This document shows, piece after piece, positions 12,407 through 19,567 of a stretch of 22,709 nt of DNA. The notes below the pieces were generated by a model, which saw only the letters and a program-made list of their open reading frames with translations, was not told the DNA's origin and made no database searches. The position numbers and the translations under genes were made by a program. Where the stretch lies: contig JALSQM010000152.1 in the NCBI GenBank assembly GCA_026985385.1, positions 1 through 22,709 on the forward strand, read 5' to 3'. This stretch comes from Acidilobaceae archaeon. GTDB lineage: Archaea > Thermoproteota > Thermoprotei_A > Sulfolobales > Acidilobaceae. The stretch's first letter is position 1. Each line of letters begins with the position of its first letter.

Positions 12407-13507
12407 TTGCATGGGGGCTCCTTCGAGGTCTTGAGGGGCAGCTATGAGGTCCTCAGGCCCCTCGAGGACGCGGCCACCATGTTCCTCGTGGTCATCGGGT
12501 CCACTAGGACGTCCACGATACCGGGTATAAGCATTGCGGGGGCGTCGCCCGAGGCCACGCTGCTAACCCCTACACTAGACGTTGAGTACCTCGTCGCGGG
12601 TAGGCCCCTCACACTGGATGTTGTACCAGTTACACCCGAGGGGATACCGACCCCGGCGCTCCTGACTAGAGCCTCGCTATCCCTGATAGGCGATGTACCC
12701 GTCATGGTCGTCGACTCGGGGGCCAGTAGGGCCCCCCTCATACCCCACGTAGCCCTGCCCTCGAGGATGGCGGGGGATAGGATAGACTCTGGCAAAGCCC
12801 TGCCCCGGGGGGTGGCTAGGAGGCTCTACGAGGAGGCCAGGCTCCTGGGGGCCCACCTCGGCAGGGGCCACGCCCTAGTCGTAGGCGAGAGCATACCCGG
12901 GGGTACAACAACGGCTATGGCTATAATGGAGGGGCTGGGCTACAAGGCTAGAGGGCTCGTGAGCAGCGCCGGCCCCTCGAACCCCCACGGGCTCAAGTGG
13001 AGCGTGGCTAGTAAGGGCATGGAGAGGGCGGGCCTAGAGCCCGGTAGGAGCGATGTCTTCACGGTTGTGGAGGCCGTGGGGGACCCCGTGCACGTCAGCA
13101 TAGCTGGCATAGCAGCGGGGGCCCTCGAGGCTGGGTCCCCCCTGGTAGCCCTGGCGGGGGGCACTCAGATGGCTGCAGTACTCGCCATACTCTCAAGGCT
13201 CGGCGTGGAGTCCCCGGGGAGGCTAGCGCTCCTCACGACGAGGTGGCTAGTCGAGGATCCCACCAGCGATATCATAGCTCTGGTAGACCAGGTCTACCCC
13301 GGCGTCACCCTAGCCGCTGCAAACCTCGACTTCTCCAAGTCTAGGTTCGAGGGTCTGAGGGCGTATGAGAGGGGCTACGTGAAGGAGGGGGTCGGCGCCG
13401 GGGGCGCCTCCATCCTAGCCATGATAAGGGCGGGGGCGGATCCCACCCGGATATTAGAGGCCGTGGAGTCCGAGTATGAGAGGATAACCGGTGGGGTGCG
13501 CGGCTAG
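12407..13507 (+). CDS. cobT: CobT-like phosphoribosyltransferase (UPF0284 type)
   Basis: A 366-residue archaeal CobT homologue, which transfers phosphoribose from nicotinate mononucleotide to a lower-ligand base to make alpha-ribazole 5'-phosphate. Family landmarks are FLVVIGSTRTSTIPGISIAGASPE near residue 26 (written in two parts in the protein), ESIPGGTTTAMAIMEGLGY near 165, LAGGTQMAAVLA near 245 and the C-terminal GVGAGGASILAMIRAG, all typical of the archaeal UPF0284/CobT group. The start is TTG 12407, about 17 nt after the start site predicted from TTTTAT at 12361; a few N-terminal residues are uncertain. It is the first gene of the corrinoid operon, and its stop is directly followed by the start of cbiZ with no gap. 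Confidence 0.88.
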   Translation: MHGGSFEVLRGSYEVLRPLEDAATMFLVVIGSTRTSTIPGISIAGASPEATLLTPTLDVEYLVAGRPLTLDVVPVTPEGIPTPALLTRASLSLIGDVPVMVVDSGASRAPLIPHVALPSRMAGDRIDSGKALPRGVARRLYEEARLLGAHLGRGHALVVGESIPGGTTTAMAIMEGLGYKARGLVSSAGPSNPHGLKWSVASKGMERAGLEPGRSDVFTVVEAVGDPVHVSIAGIAAGALEAGSPLVALAGGTQMAAVLAILSRLGVESPGRLALLTTRWLVEDPTSDIIALVDQVYPGVTLAAANLDFSKSRFEGLRAYERGYVKEGVGAGGASILAMIRAGADPTRILEAVESEYERITGGVRG

Positions 13508-14635
13508 GTGAAGCCACGCCTCGAACGCCTCGAGGGAGCGGTGGCGATCAGGCTCCCCTGGAGGGCCGAGTTCAGGGCCACAAACCCCCCCGGCCGGGGC
13601 TCGACTGACACGATACTCTTCGTGGGGGTGCCCAGAGACTACACGGTACCCCCAACGGGGCTCCGGGGGGCGCTCGAGGAGGCAGCCCACTCCCACGGGG
13701 CTCCAGGCGCCCTAGTCTTCCTAACAGCGGTAGACCCCGTGGAGAGGCTGAGGACCCTCGAAACCCGGGCTGGCCGTGGGAGGGCGTGGGTATACGCCAC
13801 CATAGGCCTTGAGCCCCCCGTGTGCCCCGGGGGCTCTGGCGCGGGCTACGAGCCGCTGAGGGCCTCGACCATCAACGTGGCCGTCATCGTAGAGGAGAGC
13901 CTCTCCGAGGCGGGGGCCCTAGACCTCCTGAGGGTGGTGGCGGAGGCTAAGGCCGCGGCCTCCTCCGAGCTGCTCCTGAGGTGCCCCCGCGAGGCGCGGT
14001 CGTGGCGCCCCGCGGGCACCGTTACTGACGCTATCGCAGTCCTGTGGCCTCCCGGCCGGGGCTCGGCTGAGACGAGCGGGCACGCCACGAGCATAGGCGG
14101 CCCCGTGGGCGGTGGGGTCTATAGGCTACTCGTGGAGGAGGGCCTACACCTGCTGGGGGCGCGGGGCCTCGCCGCGAACGCCCTGGGCCTCAGCGTCGAC
14201 GATCTAGCAGGGCTCGTCGCCGCCATCTACGATAGGGCCCCCGTCCCCGGGGTGCCGCGCTCAAGAGTTATTAGCGCGGCAAAAAGGCTGCTCGAAGCCT
14301 GGCTGGGGGATCCCAACGTGCAATCCCTCATCATAGCCTCCAGGGAACTCGACATACACGGCGCCGCTGGAGCCCTCCCGGGGCTAGGCGGGGAGGAGTT
14401 CAGGTCCGACAGTAAGAGGGTGGTGTCAGACGAGCTGCTCGGAATGGCCCTGGCCTCCTACCTGGCCGGGGCCCGGGGGATTCTGGCCATGTACTGGGTT
14501 GAGAGGCTCAAGGAGGAGGGGGTGATCCCTGAGGCGCCCATGTTCGAGGACGACATAGTCTCGGCCCTGCTAGGCTCGGCTATAGCCAGGATCCTGGACA
14601 GGCTCCTAGGCACGGAGCCGGAGGTGATCATTTGA
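13508..14635 (+). CDS. cbiZ: CbiZ adenosylcobinamide amidohydrolase fused to PgpA/CobZ-like domain
   Basis: A 375-residue two-domain protein. Residues 1 to about 210 are CbiZ: LRASTINVAVIVEESLSEAG, then GTVTDAIAVLWPP and ETSGHATSIGGPVG, the conserved stretches of the amidohydrolase that cleaves aminopropanol from adenosylcobinamide to give adenosylcobyric acid, the archaeal salvage route. Residues about 225-370 form a helical domain resembling phosphatidylglycerophosphatase A (SVDDLAGLVAAIYD, then VVSDELLGMALASYLAG, then MFEDDIVSALLG). A PgpA-like protein, CobZ of Methanosarcina, dephosphorylates alpha-ribazole phosphate, so the fusion probably supplies both steps; the second is inference. 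GTG 13508 follows the cobT stop directly, with GGTGGGGTG about nine bases upstream. The end overlaps cobY by 4 bp. Confidence 0.85.
   Translation: MKPRLERLEGAVAIRLPWRAEFRATNPPGRGSTDTILFVGVPRDYTVPPTGLRGALEEAAHSHGAPGALVFLTAVDPVERLRTLETRAGRGRAWVYATIGLEPPVCPGGSGAGYEPLRASTINVAVIVEESLSEAGALDLLRVVAEAKAAASSELLLRCPREARSWRPAGTVTDAIAVLWPPGRGSAETSGHATSIGGPVGGGVYRLLVEEGLHLLGARGLAANALGLSVDDLAGLVAAIYDRAPVPGVPRSRVISAAKRLLEAWLGDPNVQSLIIASRELDIHGAAGALPGLGGEEFRSDSKRVVSDELLGMALASYLAGARGILAMYWVERLKEEGVIPEAPMFEDDIVSALLGSAIARILDRLLGTEPEVII
14620..14628 (+). promoter_or_regulatory. Consensus ribosome-binding site of cobY
   Basis: GGAGGTGAT, the full complement of the archaeal 16S 3' end, lies inside the last codons of the cbiZ gene. 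GGAGG is seven bases before the TTG at 14632, fixing that unusual start, which overlaps the cbiZ stop as TTGA. Confidence 0.75.
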
Positions 14636-15261
14636 CCCTAAGGGGCGCGGCCTGCCCCGCCTCCTGCCTAGTCATGGCGGGGGGCCGCGGGGAGAGGCTG
14701 GGGGGCCCCTTGAAGCCCCTCACCGAGGTCTGCGGGGAGCCCATGATATTGAGGGTCGTTAGGGCGCTCGCCTCCTCGGGGGTGTGCCGCATCATAGCAG
14801 TGGCGTACTCGAGGAGGACGTCGCACATACTCTCCCTGCCCTGGGACGAGGTGGGCCACACGATAGTGTTCATAGAGACCCCCGGCATGGGCTACGCCAG
14901 GGATCTACGCGAGGCCCTGAGGGAGATCCCCCAGCCCACCCTCGTGTTCCCAGCTGATATGCCGCACCTCACCGGCAGGATGGTGGCTGTGATAGCCAGG
15001 GAACTCTGCTCGAAGCCCTGGGGAGTGGTGAACCTGGAGGGGCCCCGGGGGCTCACGGGGGTTAGCCTGCATAGGAGCTGGAAGGGCTCGGAGACCTGGG
15101 GTAACGTGAGGCTGCCCCAGGGGCTATTCAAGGCGTGGAGGTTCATAGACGTCGACAGCCCCGGGGACCTGGAGGAGGCGATGGAGCATTGCCGGGAGGA
15201 GAGGGGAGACGCCACGGGGGCAGGGCGCCGCGGGGAGCGCTTGACTTCAGCGCCCCACTAA
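14632..15261 (+). CDS. cobY: CobY, adenosylcobinamide-phosphate guanylyltransferase
   Basis: A 209-residue nucleotidyltransferase of the MobA-like fold: CLVMAGGRGERLGGPLKPL near residue 12 binds GTP, GEPMILRVVRAL follows, and LVFPADMPHLTGRM near 105 carries the metal-binding aspartate. In archaea CobY activates adenosylcobinamide phosphate to adenosylcobinamide-GDP, replacing the bacterial CobU. The operon context, between cbiZ and cobD, supports CobY over molybdenum-cofactor MobA. The start is TTG 14632 with a perfect ribosome site. The last 25 or so residues are Arg/Gly-rich and overlap the beginning of cobD by 73 bp, so the true domain ends near FIDVDSPGDLEEAMEHC. Confidence 0.88.
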   Translation: MTLRGAACPASCLVMAGGRGERLGGPLKPLTEVCGEPMILRVVRALASSGVCRIIAVAYSRRTSHILSLPWDEVGHTIVFIETPGMGYARDLREALREIPQPTLVFPADMPHLTGRMVAVIARELCSKPWGVVNLEGPRGLTGVSLHRSWKGSETWGNVRLPQGLFKAWRFIDVDSPGDLEEAMEHCREERGDATGAGRRGERLTSAPH

Positions 15262-16268
15262 ACCCCCTAGGGCCTCCACCGTGGCTCTGGGAGGTTATAG
15301 TTGAGAGCCTGGGCTCTCTCACACGCTACCCCGACTACAACTATGAGCGCCTGAGAGAGGCGCTAGCCACCCTCCACGGGGGCCTCGACCCAGGCCTCGT
15401 GATCCCCCTCAACGGCGCCTCCGAGGGCATACCACTACTGCTCGAGGCCCTCAGACCCCGCAGGCTCCTAGTGGTCGAGCCGACCTTCGGCGACAACGCA
15501 TTGGAGGCTGGTGCGGCGGGTGTCGAGTACACCCCGGTAGCCCTGGAGTTGAGGGGGGACTCCTGGCTTCTAGACCCGGACTCCCTATGCATGATGCCCC
15601 CCGACACCCTGAGGGGCTCCCTTGTCCTGATGTCGAACCCGAACAACCCCACGGGCCTCCACGTTCCCCCCGAGGGCGTTGAGGCCCTCGCCGGCTGCCT
15701 CGGCGAGCGTGGGGCCTGGCTAGTTGTGGATGAGGCCTTCGTCAGGCTCTCGCGGAGGCCCGACTGGAGCCTGGCTGGTAGGGCGCCCCCCAACACCCTG
15801 GTGCTCGGCAGCCTCACGAAGGACCTAGCGATGCCGGGCCTCAGGCTCGGCTACCTGGTGGCGCATGATAGGCGTGTAGCGTCACTCATAGACTCGGCTA
15901 GGCAGCCCTGGAACGTTAACTCCATCGCAGCCGCGGTTGGAGAGGCACTCGCCGCCTATAGGCGCGAGTTCGACTCGTACCTCCAAGCGGCTAGGGGGCT
16001 CATAGTGGGGGAGGCGCCCAGGATCCTGGACTCCCTAAAGAGGCTCGGCTTGAGGGCCTGGTGGGGGGGTCCCCCCTACATACTAGTCTACCACCCCGCT
16101 AGGAGGCACCCCCTCCTCGGCGAGATCCTCGACGGCATGGGGGTCCATGTGAGGGATGCGAGCAGCTTCCACGGCCTGGGCCCAGAGTACTCGAGGATCT
16201 CCGTTAGGCTGCCGGGGGAGAATAGCCTCCTCCTAGAAGCCCTAGCCCAAGCCCTTGGGGAGGGGTGA
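15189..16268 (+). CDS. cobD: CobD, L-threonine-O-3-phosphate decarboxylase
   Basis: A 359-residue PLP enzyme of the HisC/CobD aminotransferase fold. CobD decarboxylates threonine phosphate to aminopropanol phosphate for CbiB. The N-terminus has the HGG and LDFSAPLNPLGPP motif characteristic of CobD. Further on come LVLMSNPNNPTGLHVPP, WLVVDEAFVRLS (the PLP-pyridine aspartate), and GSLTKDLAMPGLRLGYLV with the Schiff-base lysine in SLTKD. The C-terminal ISVRLPGENSLLLEAL carries the carboxylate-binding arginine. I chose TTG 15189 because GGAGG lies ten bases upstream and the HGG motif is retained; longer starts read cobY sequence out of frame. HisC is the alternative, but the cob context and HGG motif favour CobD. 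Confidence 0.88.
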   Translation: MPGGEGRRHGGRAPRGALDFSAPLNPLGPPPWLWEVIVESLGSLTRYPDYNYERLREALATLHGGLDPGLVIPLNGASEGIPLLLEALRPRRLLVVEPTFGDNALEAGAAGVEYTPVALELRGDSWLLDPDSLCMMPPDTLRGSLVLMSNPNNPTGLHVPPEGVEALAGCLGERGAWLVVDEAFVRLSRRPDWSLAGRAPPNTLVLGSLTKDLAMPGLRLGYLVAHDRRVASLIDSARQPWNVNSIAAAVGEALAAYRREFDSYLQAARGLIVGEAPRILDSLKRLGLRAWWGGPPYILVYHPARRHPLLGEILDGMGVHVRDASSFHGLGPEYSRISVRLPGENSLLLEALAQALGEG

Positions 16269-16275
16269 GCCGCCC

Positions 16276-17061
16276 TTGGGCCTGAGGGATCTCCTAGCCT
16301 TCCTGACGACCCTCCCCCTCGGCGGGGGGAGCCTGGAGGGGGCCGCCTCCTCGTTCCCCCTAGCGCCGGTGGCGGGCCTCATAGTGGGTGGTATAGCGGC
16401 GGGCCTGGGGGCGGTACTCGCCCCCCTAACCCCGGCGGGGGCCGGCCTGCTCTATGCAGCAGCTTACGTGCTCGTGACCGGGGCCCTCCACCTGGACGGG
16501 TACGCTGACGTCGAGGATGTGCTGGCCTCGGGCCTGAGGGGCTCAGATGCCCTGAGGGTACTCAAGGATCCCCGGAGGGGCTCCCACTCCATAGCAATGC
16601 TGGCGGGGGGCCTGCTGGCCTCCGCGGGTGCGGCCGCCGCCCTGGCGGCCCGTGGGGCGGTGATCCTAGTAGTCTCGGCCATCGAGGTGCACGTGGGGGC
16701 CTCGGAGGCCATGTTCGCCGCCGCCAGGTCTTCGAGGCCCCCACCCTACAGGGGGCTCTCGACACTCTTCCATAAGGCCGCCAAGTCGCCCGGCGCCCTC
16801 CGCCTCAACCTGGCAGTCCTAGCCCCGGCGGCTGCGGCCCCTCTACTGGCATCCTACCCCCTGGGGGGCTGGGTTCGGGTAGTCATAGCGGCCTCGGCCG
16901 GGCTCGCCGCCTCCCTGGCGGCTGCCCTCTACGCCCGTAGGAGGGCTGAGGGCGTTCTAGGCTTCGTTAACGGCGATGTCCTAGGCTATATCTATGAGGT
17001 ATCGAGGATCGCCGGCCTCCTCGCATCAGCGCTGGCGGTGGCGCTATACGCGCTCCTATAG
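16276..17061 (+). CDS. cobS: CobS, cobalamin-5'-phosphate synthase
   Basis: An integral membrane protein of 261 residues that joins adenosylcobinamide-GDP with alpha-ribazole (or its phosphate), closing the nucleotide loop. It begins LRDLLAFLTTLPLGGG, a typical CobS start; the acidic catalytic motif HLDGYADVEDVLASG near residue 75 and the DPRRGSHSIAMLAGG segment after it are the family signature. Six or so hydrophobic segments follow, including LYAAAYVLVTGAL and LLASALAVALYALL. I chose TTG 16276, about eight bases after GGAGGGGTGA; an in-frame TTG at 16255 would overlap cobD. The end overlaps the antisense membrane-protein gene by 6 bp. Confidence 0.9.
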   Translation: MGLRDLLAFLTTLPLGGGSLEGAASSFPLAPVAGLIVGGIAAGLGAVLAPLTPAGAGLLYAAAYVLVTGALHLDGYADVEDVLASGLRGSDALRVLKDPRRGSHSIAMLAGGLLASAGAAAALAARGAVILVVSAIEVHVGASEAMFAAARSSRPPPYRGLSTLFHKAAKSPGALRLNLAVLAPAAAAPLLASYPLGGWVRVVIAASAGLAASLAAALYARRRAEGVLGFVNGDVLGYIYEVSRIAGLLASALAVALYALL

Positions 17062-17526
17062 CTGAGACGCTATGGTGGGATCCCCCGTTAGGGCCGTGAG
17101 TGCCGCCCTCAGGGTGTCCCTCCTGGTATAGAACCTCCAGGCGGCTAGTACGGCTAGTAGGAGGCCTATTATGATGCCTAGGAAGAACATAACCCCCGTG
17201 ACGATGACGTACCAGTCCTTCACCGTGGCCTCCACCCTCAGGTAGCTGCGGTTGTTGACGTTCTCGGGGCTGAGGCTCCACTCGACGAACTCGTCAACCA
17301 CAACACTCGAGCCCACGGGGCGGGCGTATACCCCCCTCCTCCCAAGCTCCTCGGGTAGCTTGCCGAGCAACTCCTCGCCGGGGAGGGGGCCGACCAGCCT
17401 GTAGTAGATCCTCAGGCCACGCCAGCCCGAGGGCTTGAGCACGAAGTAGTATAGCGCTATAACTATTAGGGCGCCTAGGATGCCGCCGACAACCTCTAGG
17501 AGCCCTATACCCAGCGGTCCAGGCAA
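17056..17526 (-). CDS. Two-span membrane protein of unknown function
   Basis: A 156-residue protein I do not recognise. It has an N-terminal membrane segment (LLEVVGGILGALIVIALYYFV, about residues 9-29), a soluble loop of about 75 residues, and a second segment (VIVTGVMFFLGIIIGLLLAVLAAW, about 107-130) followed by a basic tail, which predicts a short cytoplasmic end and an external or internal mid-domain with GRRGVYARPVGSSVVVDEFVEWSL-type strand content. The start is TTG 17526, about 12 bp from the start site implied by the TATA-like element shared with cbiB. It lies antisense between cobS and cbiB. Location suggests, but does not show, a role in corrinoid transport or in anchoring the membrane enzymes CobS and CbiB. 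Confidence 0.65.
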   Translation of the reverse strand: MPGPLGIGLLEVVGGILGALIVIALYYFVLKPSGWRGLRIYYRLVGPLPGEELLGKLPEELGRRGVYARPVGSSVVVDEFVEWSLSPENVNNRSYLRVEATVKDWYVIVTGVMFFLGIIIGLLLAVLAAWRFYTRRDTLRAALTALTGDPTIASQL

Positions 17527-17560
17527 ACCAGAGACACCGGGGGGCGGGGCCCCGCTCCTC

Positions 17561-17566
17561 TATTTA
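17561..17566. promoter_or_regulatory. Shared TATA-like element, cbiB and antisense membrane gene
   Basis: TATTTA (followed by CCC) lies midway between the divergent starts at 17526 and 17606, predicting leaders of about 12 and 16 nt. The same TATTTACCC string recurs at 18593-18601 before the CARF gene. Confidence 0.45.
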
Positions 17567-17605
17567 CCCTTATCCCGAACCGCATCAGCGGAGGGCCGCT
17601 GGCTC

Positions 17606-18544
17606 GTGGTGCCAGCCTGGATTAGCAACAAGTACAACCTCGCAGCGCTACTGATAGCCCTGGTCCTCGACTACGCCTACCCCAGGCACAGGGGCCTCAG
17701 CCTGGCGGTACACCCCGTTCACACCTCCTTCCTGCTCGCGAGGAGGCTCGCGCCACCCTACAGTAGCGCCCTTAGGGGCGCCCTAGCGTGGCTGGCGGTC
17801 ATGGCCTCCCACCTGGCTGTGGCGGCCTCCCTCCTCTACGCCGCCTGGAGGATCCTAGGGGCCCCGGGGTGGGTTGTGGCCGCGGCCCTCGTCTACAAGC
17901 ACTCTATCAGCCTCAGGCTGCTCCTCCAACACTCGGCGAGGACGGCGTCGCTGCTTGGGTCGGGTAGGCTCGGGGAGGCTAGACTCGAGGTATCCAACAT
18001 CGTTAGGAGGGACACCTCCAGCCTCAGCGGCGGCCACGTGGCGAGCGCTGCGATCGAGAGCGTAGCGGAGAGCCTGGTCGACGGGTTCACCAGCCCCCTC
18101 CTCTACGCAGCCCTCCTCGGCCCCCTAGGCGCCCTCGCTCAGAGGGTCGCTAACACCCTCGACGGCGCCCTAGGCTTCAAGACCCCCGAGTACATAAACG
18201 CTGGGAGGCTCAGCGCCTACGCCGACACAGTGCTTAACTGGATCCCCGCCAGGCTCACGGGCCTCCTCATAGCTCTAGCAGCGCCCCTAGCCGGGGGCAG
18301 CGTCTCAGGCGCCCTCCACGCCATGGCTAGGTGGGGGGCCTCGACTGAGAGTAGGAACGCCGGCTACCCCATGGCCTCCATGGCGGGCGCCCTGGGGGTG
18401 TGCCTGGAGAAGCCCGGCTCCTACCGGCTGAACCCCCAAGCGCCCTGCCCGGGCCCCGGCGATGTCTATAGGGCTAATAGGGTGGCCATAGCCGCGGCGG
18501 CCCTCACGCTACTCCTTGTGGCGGCCCTCGCAGCCGCCGTGTAG
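17606..18544 (+). CDS. cbiB: CbiB, adenosylcobinamide-phosphate synthase
   Basis: A 312-residue membrane enzyme that couples adenosylcobyric acid with aminopropanol phosphate. Family motifs are YKHSISLRLLLQHS, the VSNIVRRDTSSLSGGHVASAAIES stretch (read in two pieces), AESLVDGFTSPLLYAAL, RVANTLDGALGFKTPEY and GRLSAYADTVLNWIPARLTG. In most homologues the pattern is ESxAEN; here AES replaces AEN. GTG 17606 was chosen because GGAGGG lies ten bases upstream and the first membrane segment starts soon after (NLAALLIALVLDYAYP); GTG 17609 is equally usable. Upstream in-frame codons overlap the antisense gene. It completes the assembly set begun by the cobT operon but has its own promoter. Confidence 0.88.
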   Translation: MVPAWISNKYNLAALLIALVLDYAYPRHRGLSLAVHPVHTSFLLARRLAPPYSSALRGALAWLAVMASHLAVAASLLYAAWRILGAPGWVVAAALVYKHSISLRLLLQHSARTASLLGSGRLGEARLEVSNIVRRDTSSLSGGHVASAAIESVAESLVDGFTSPLLYAALLGPLGALAQRVANTLDGALGFKTPEYINAGRLSAYADTVLNWIPARLTGLLIALAAPLAGGSVSGALHAMARWGASTESRNAGYPMASMAGALGVCLEKPGSYRLNPQAPCPGPGDVYRANRVAIAAAALTLLLVAALAAAV

Positions 18545-18592
18545 CCTCTGCGTCCCCGCGGGGCTGTGGTGCCTTCGGGGGACGGCGGCCAC

Positions 18593-18625
18593 TATTTACC
18601 CCCCTGGGGGCACTAGTCGTGGAGG
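18593..18625 (+). promoter_or_regulatory. Promoter and ribosome-binding site of the CARF gene
   Basis: TATTTACCC begins at 18593, and GGAGG at 18621-18625 is nine bases before the TTG at 18635. The predicted transcript start is near 18622, so if TTG is used the leader is very short and the Shine-Dalgarno sequence lies at or near the mRNA end. Confidence 0.4.
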
Positions 18626-18634
18626 GCGGCGGCG

Positions 18635-19525
18635 TTGGCCTCCATGCACATAGTCCTGGTGGGTACGAGTAGCCTTAGGAACCTGGGTAGAGCGCTCCTC
18701 GGGGCCTCGGGGGAGGAGTGGGCTGTCAGTGTTAGGCAGCACCTCGGGGCTAGGTATAGCTTAGAGGAGCTGCGCGGCGCCTTCAGGGTATGCAGTAACC
18801 CCCGGCCCGGCAGCCACGAGGACGTCGAGTGCGGTAGACTAGTCAGCGGCTCCTCCACGGCTGCTAGGGCCGCCTGCGACGCCCTCTTACTGGAGCCCTA
18901 CTCGCTAAGCGCGGAGCTCAACGCTATGAGGCCCTGGATAGAGGCCTTCGAGAGGGGTGATGAGGACGCCCTGGGGAGGGTTGTGCTACTCGCAACCGAC
19001 ACGGGGGCGGGACAGGCGGCTGCTCGCGTGATTAAGTGCTACTTCTCCAGCCTACGCGGGGGGAGGGTCGACGTGGAGGTGAGGGTGGTACCCGGCCTAG
19101 GCAGGCCGGAGCCCCTCTACAAGGGCCTGGTGAAGCTGCTATACGAGGTTAGGAGGCTGGCCCGCTCGGCGCCCGAGGGTGATTGCGTGCTCCTAAACCT
19201 CACGGGGGGCTTCAAGCCGGAGGGGGCCTACGCACTGATAGGCGGCTACGCGGACGCCCACGCGGCCTACTATATACACGAGACCTTCAGGCACACTGTA
19301 GTCATACCGCTGCCCCGACTCAAGTCACTACTCGAGAGCCGCTCCACCGCAGCCAAGAGGGTGGAGGGGGGCGCATACTACCCACTGGATCCAAGCTCCA
19401 GGGAGGCCAGGTGCATCAGGGCGGTCCTCGAGCCCCCAGGCCTTGCTAGGCCCTACAAGCCCCCGAAGGGCCCTGAGGGCGTCTGGGTCGACGCCAGCAT
19501 TGCAGAGCTAGTCCTGGAGGAGTAG
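18635..19525 (+). CDS. CARF protein, APE2256/Crn1 ring-nuclease type
   Basis: A 296-residue protein whose first about 230 residues match the APE2256 family (TIGR02619) of CRISPR-associated Rossmann-fold sensors: VLVGTSSLRN at residues 7-16, SAELNAM near 92, VVLLATDTGAGQAAA near 116, VVPGL near 151, LLNLTGGFKPEG at 186-197, and AAYYIHETFRHTVVIPLPRL. In type III CRISPR immunity such proteins bind cyclic oligoadenylates; the Crn1 group cleaves them, using a serine in the GTS loop and a lysine in GGFK, both present here (Ser12 or Ser13, Lys194). The C-terminal about 60 residues may be a winged-helix remnant. No cas gene or CRISPR array is in the window. The start is TTG 18635 by ribosome site; ATG 18644 is the alternative. 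Confidence 0.82.
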   Translation: MASMHIVLVGTSSLRNLGRALLGASGEEWAVSVRQHLGARYSLEELRGAFRVCSNPRPGSHEDVECGRLVSGSSTAARAACDALLLEPYSLSAELNAMRPWIEAFERGDEDALGRVVLLATDTGAGQAAARVIKCYFSSLRGGRVDVEVRVVPGLGRPEPLYKGLVKLLYEVRRLARSAPEGDCVLLNLTGGFKPEGAYALIGGYADAHAAYYIHETFRHTVVIPLPRLKSLLESRSTAAKRVEGGAYYPLDPSSREARCIRAVLEPPGLARPYKPPKGPEGVWVDASIAELVLEE

Positions 19526-19536
19526 ATCTCGAGGAG

Positions 19537-19551
19537 GGGAAAAAGGGGGAG
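19537..19551 (-). terminator. Pyrimidine-rich terminator candidate of the thiolase/DUF35 operon
   Basis: On the minus strand the short gap after the last DUF35 gene reads CCTCCCCCTTTTTCCCC; archaeal terminators are typically short T-rich runs in the non-template strand. It lies between convergent genes. On the plus strand the run is purine-rich and would not terminate the CARF gene. Confidence 0.35.
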
Positions 19552-19567
19552 GAGCCGAGTTAAGGTG

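Noticed and set aside
12351..12410. Cobalamin riboswitch before cobT
   Set aside because: The interval is only about 80 bp, holds a TATA-like element and lacks any B12-box-like sequence.
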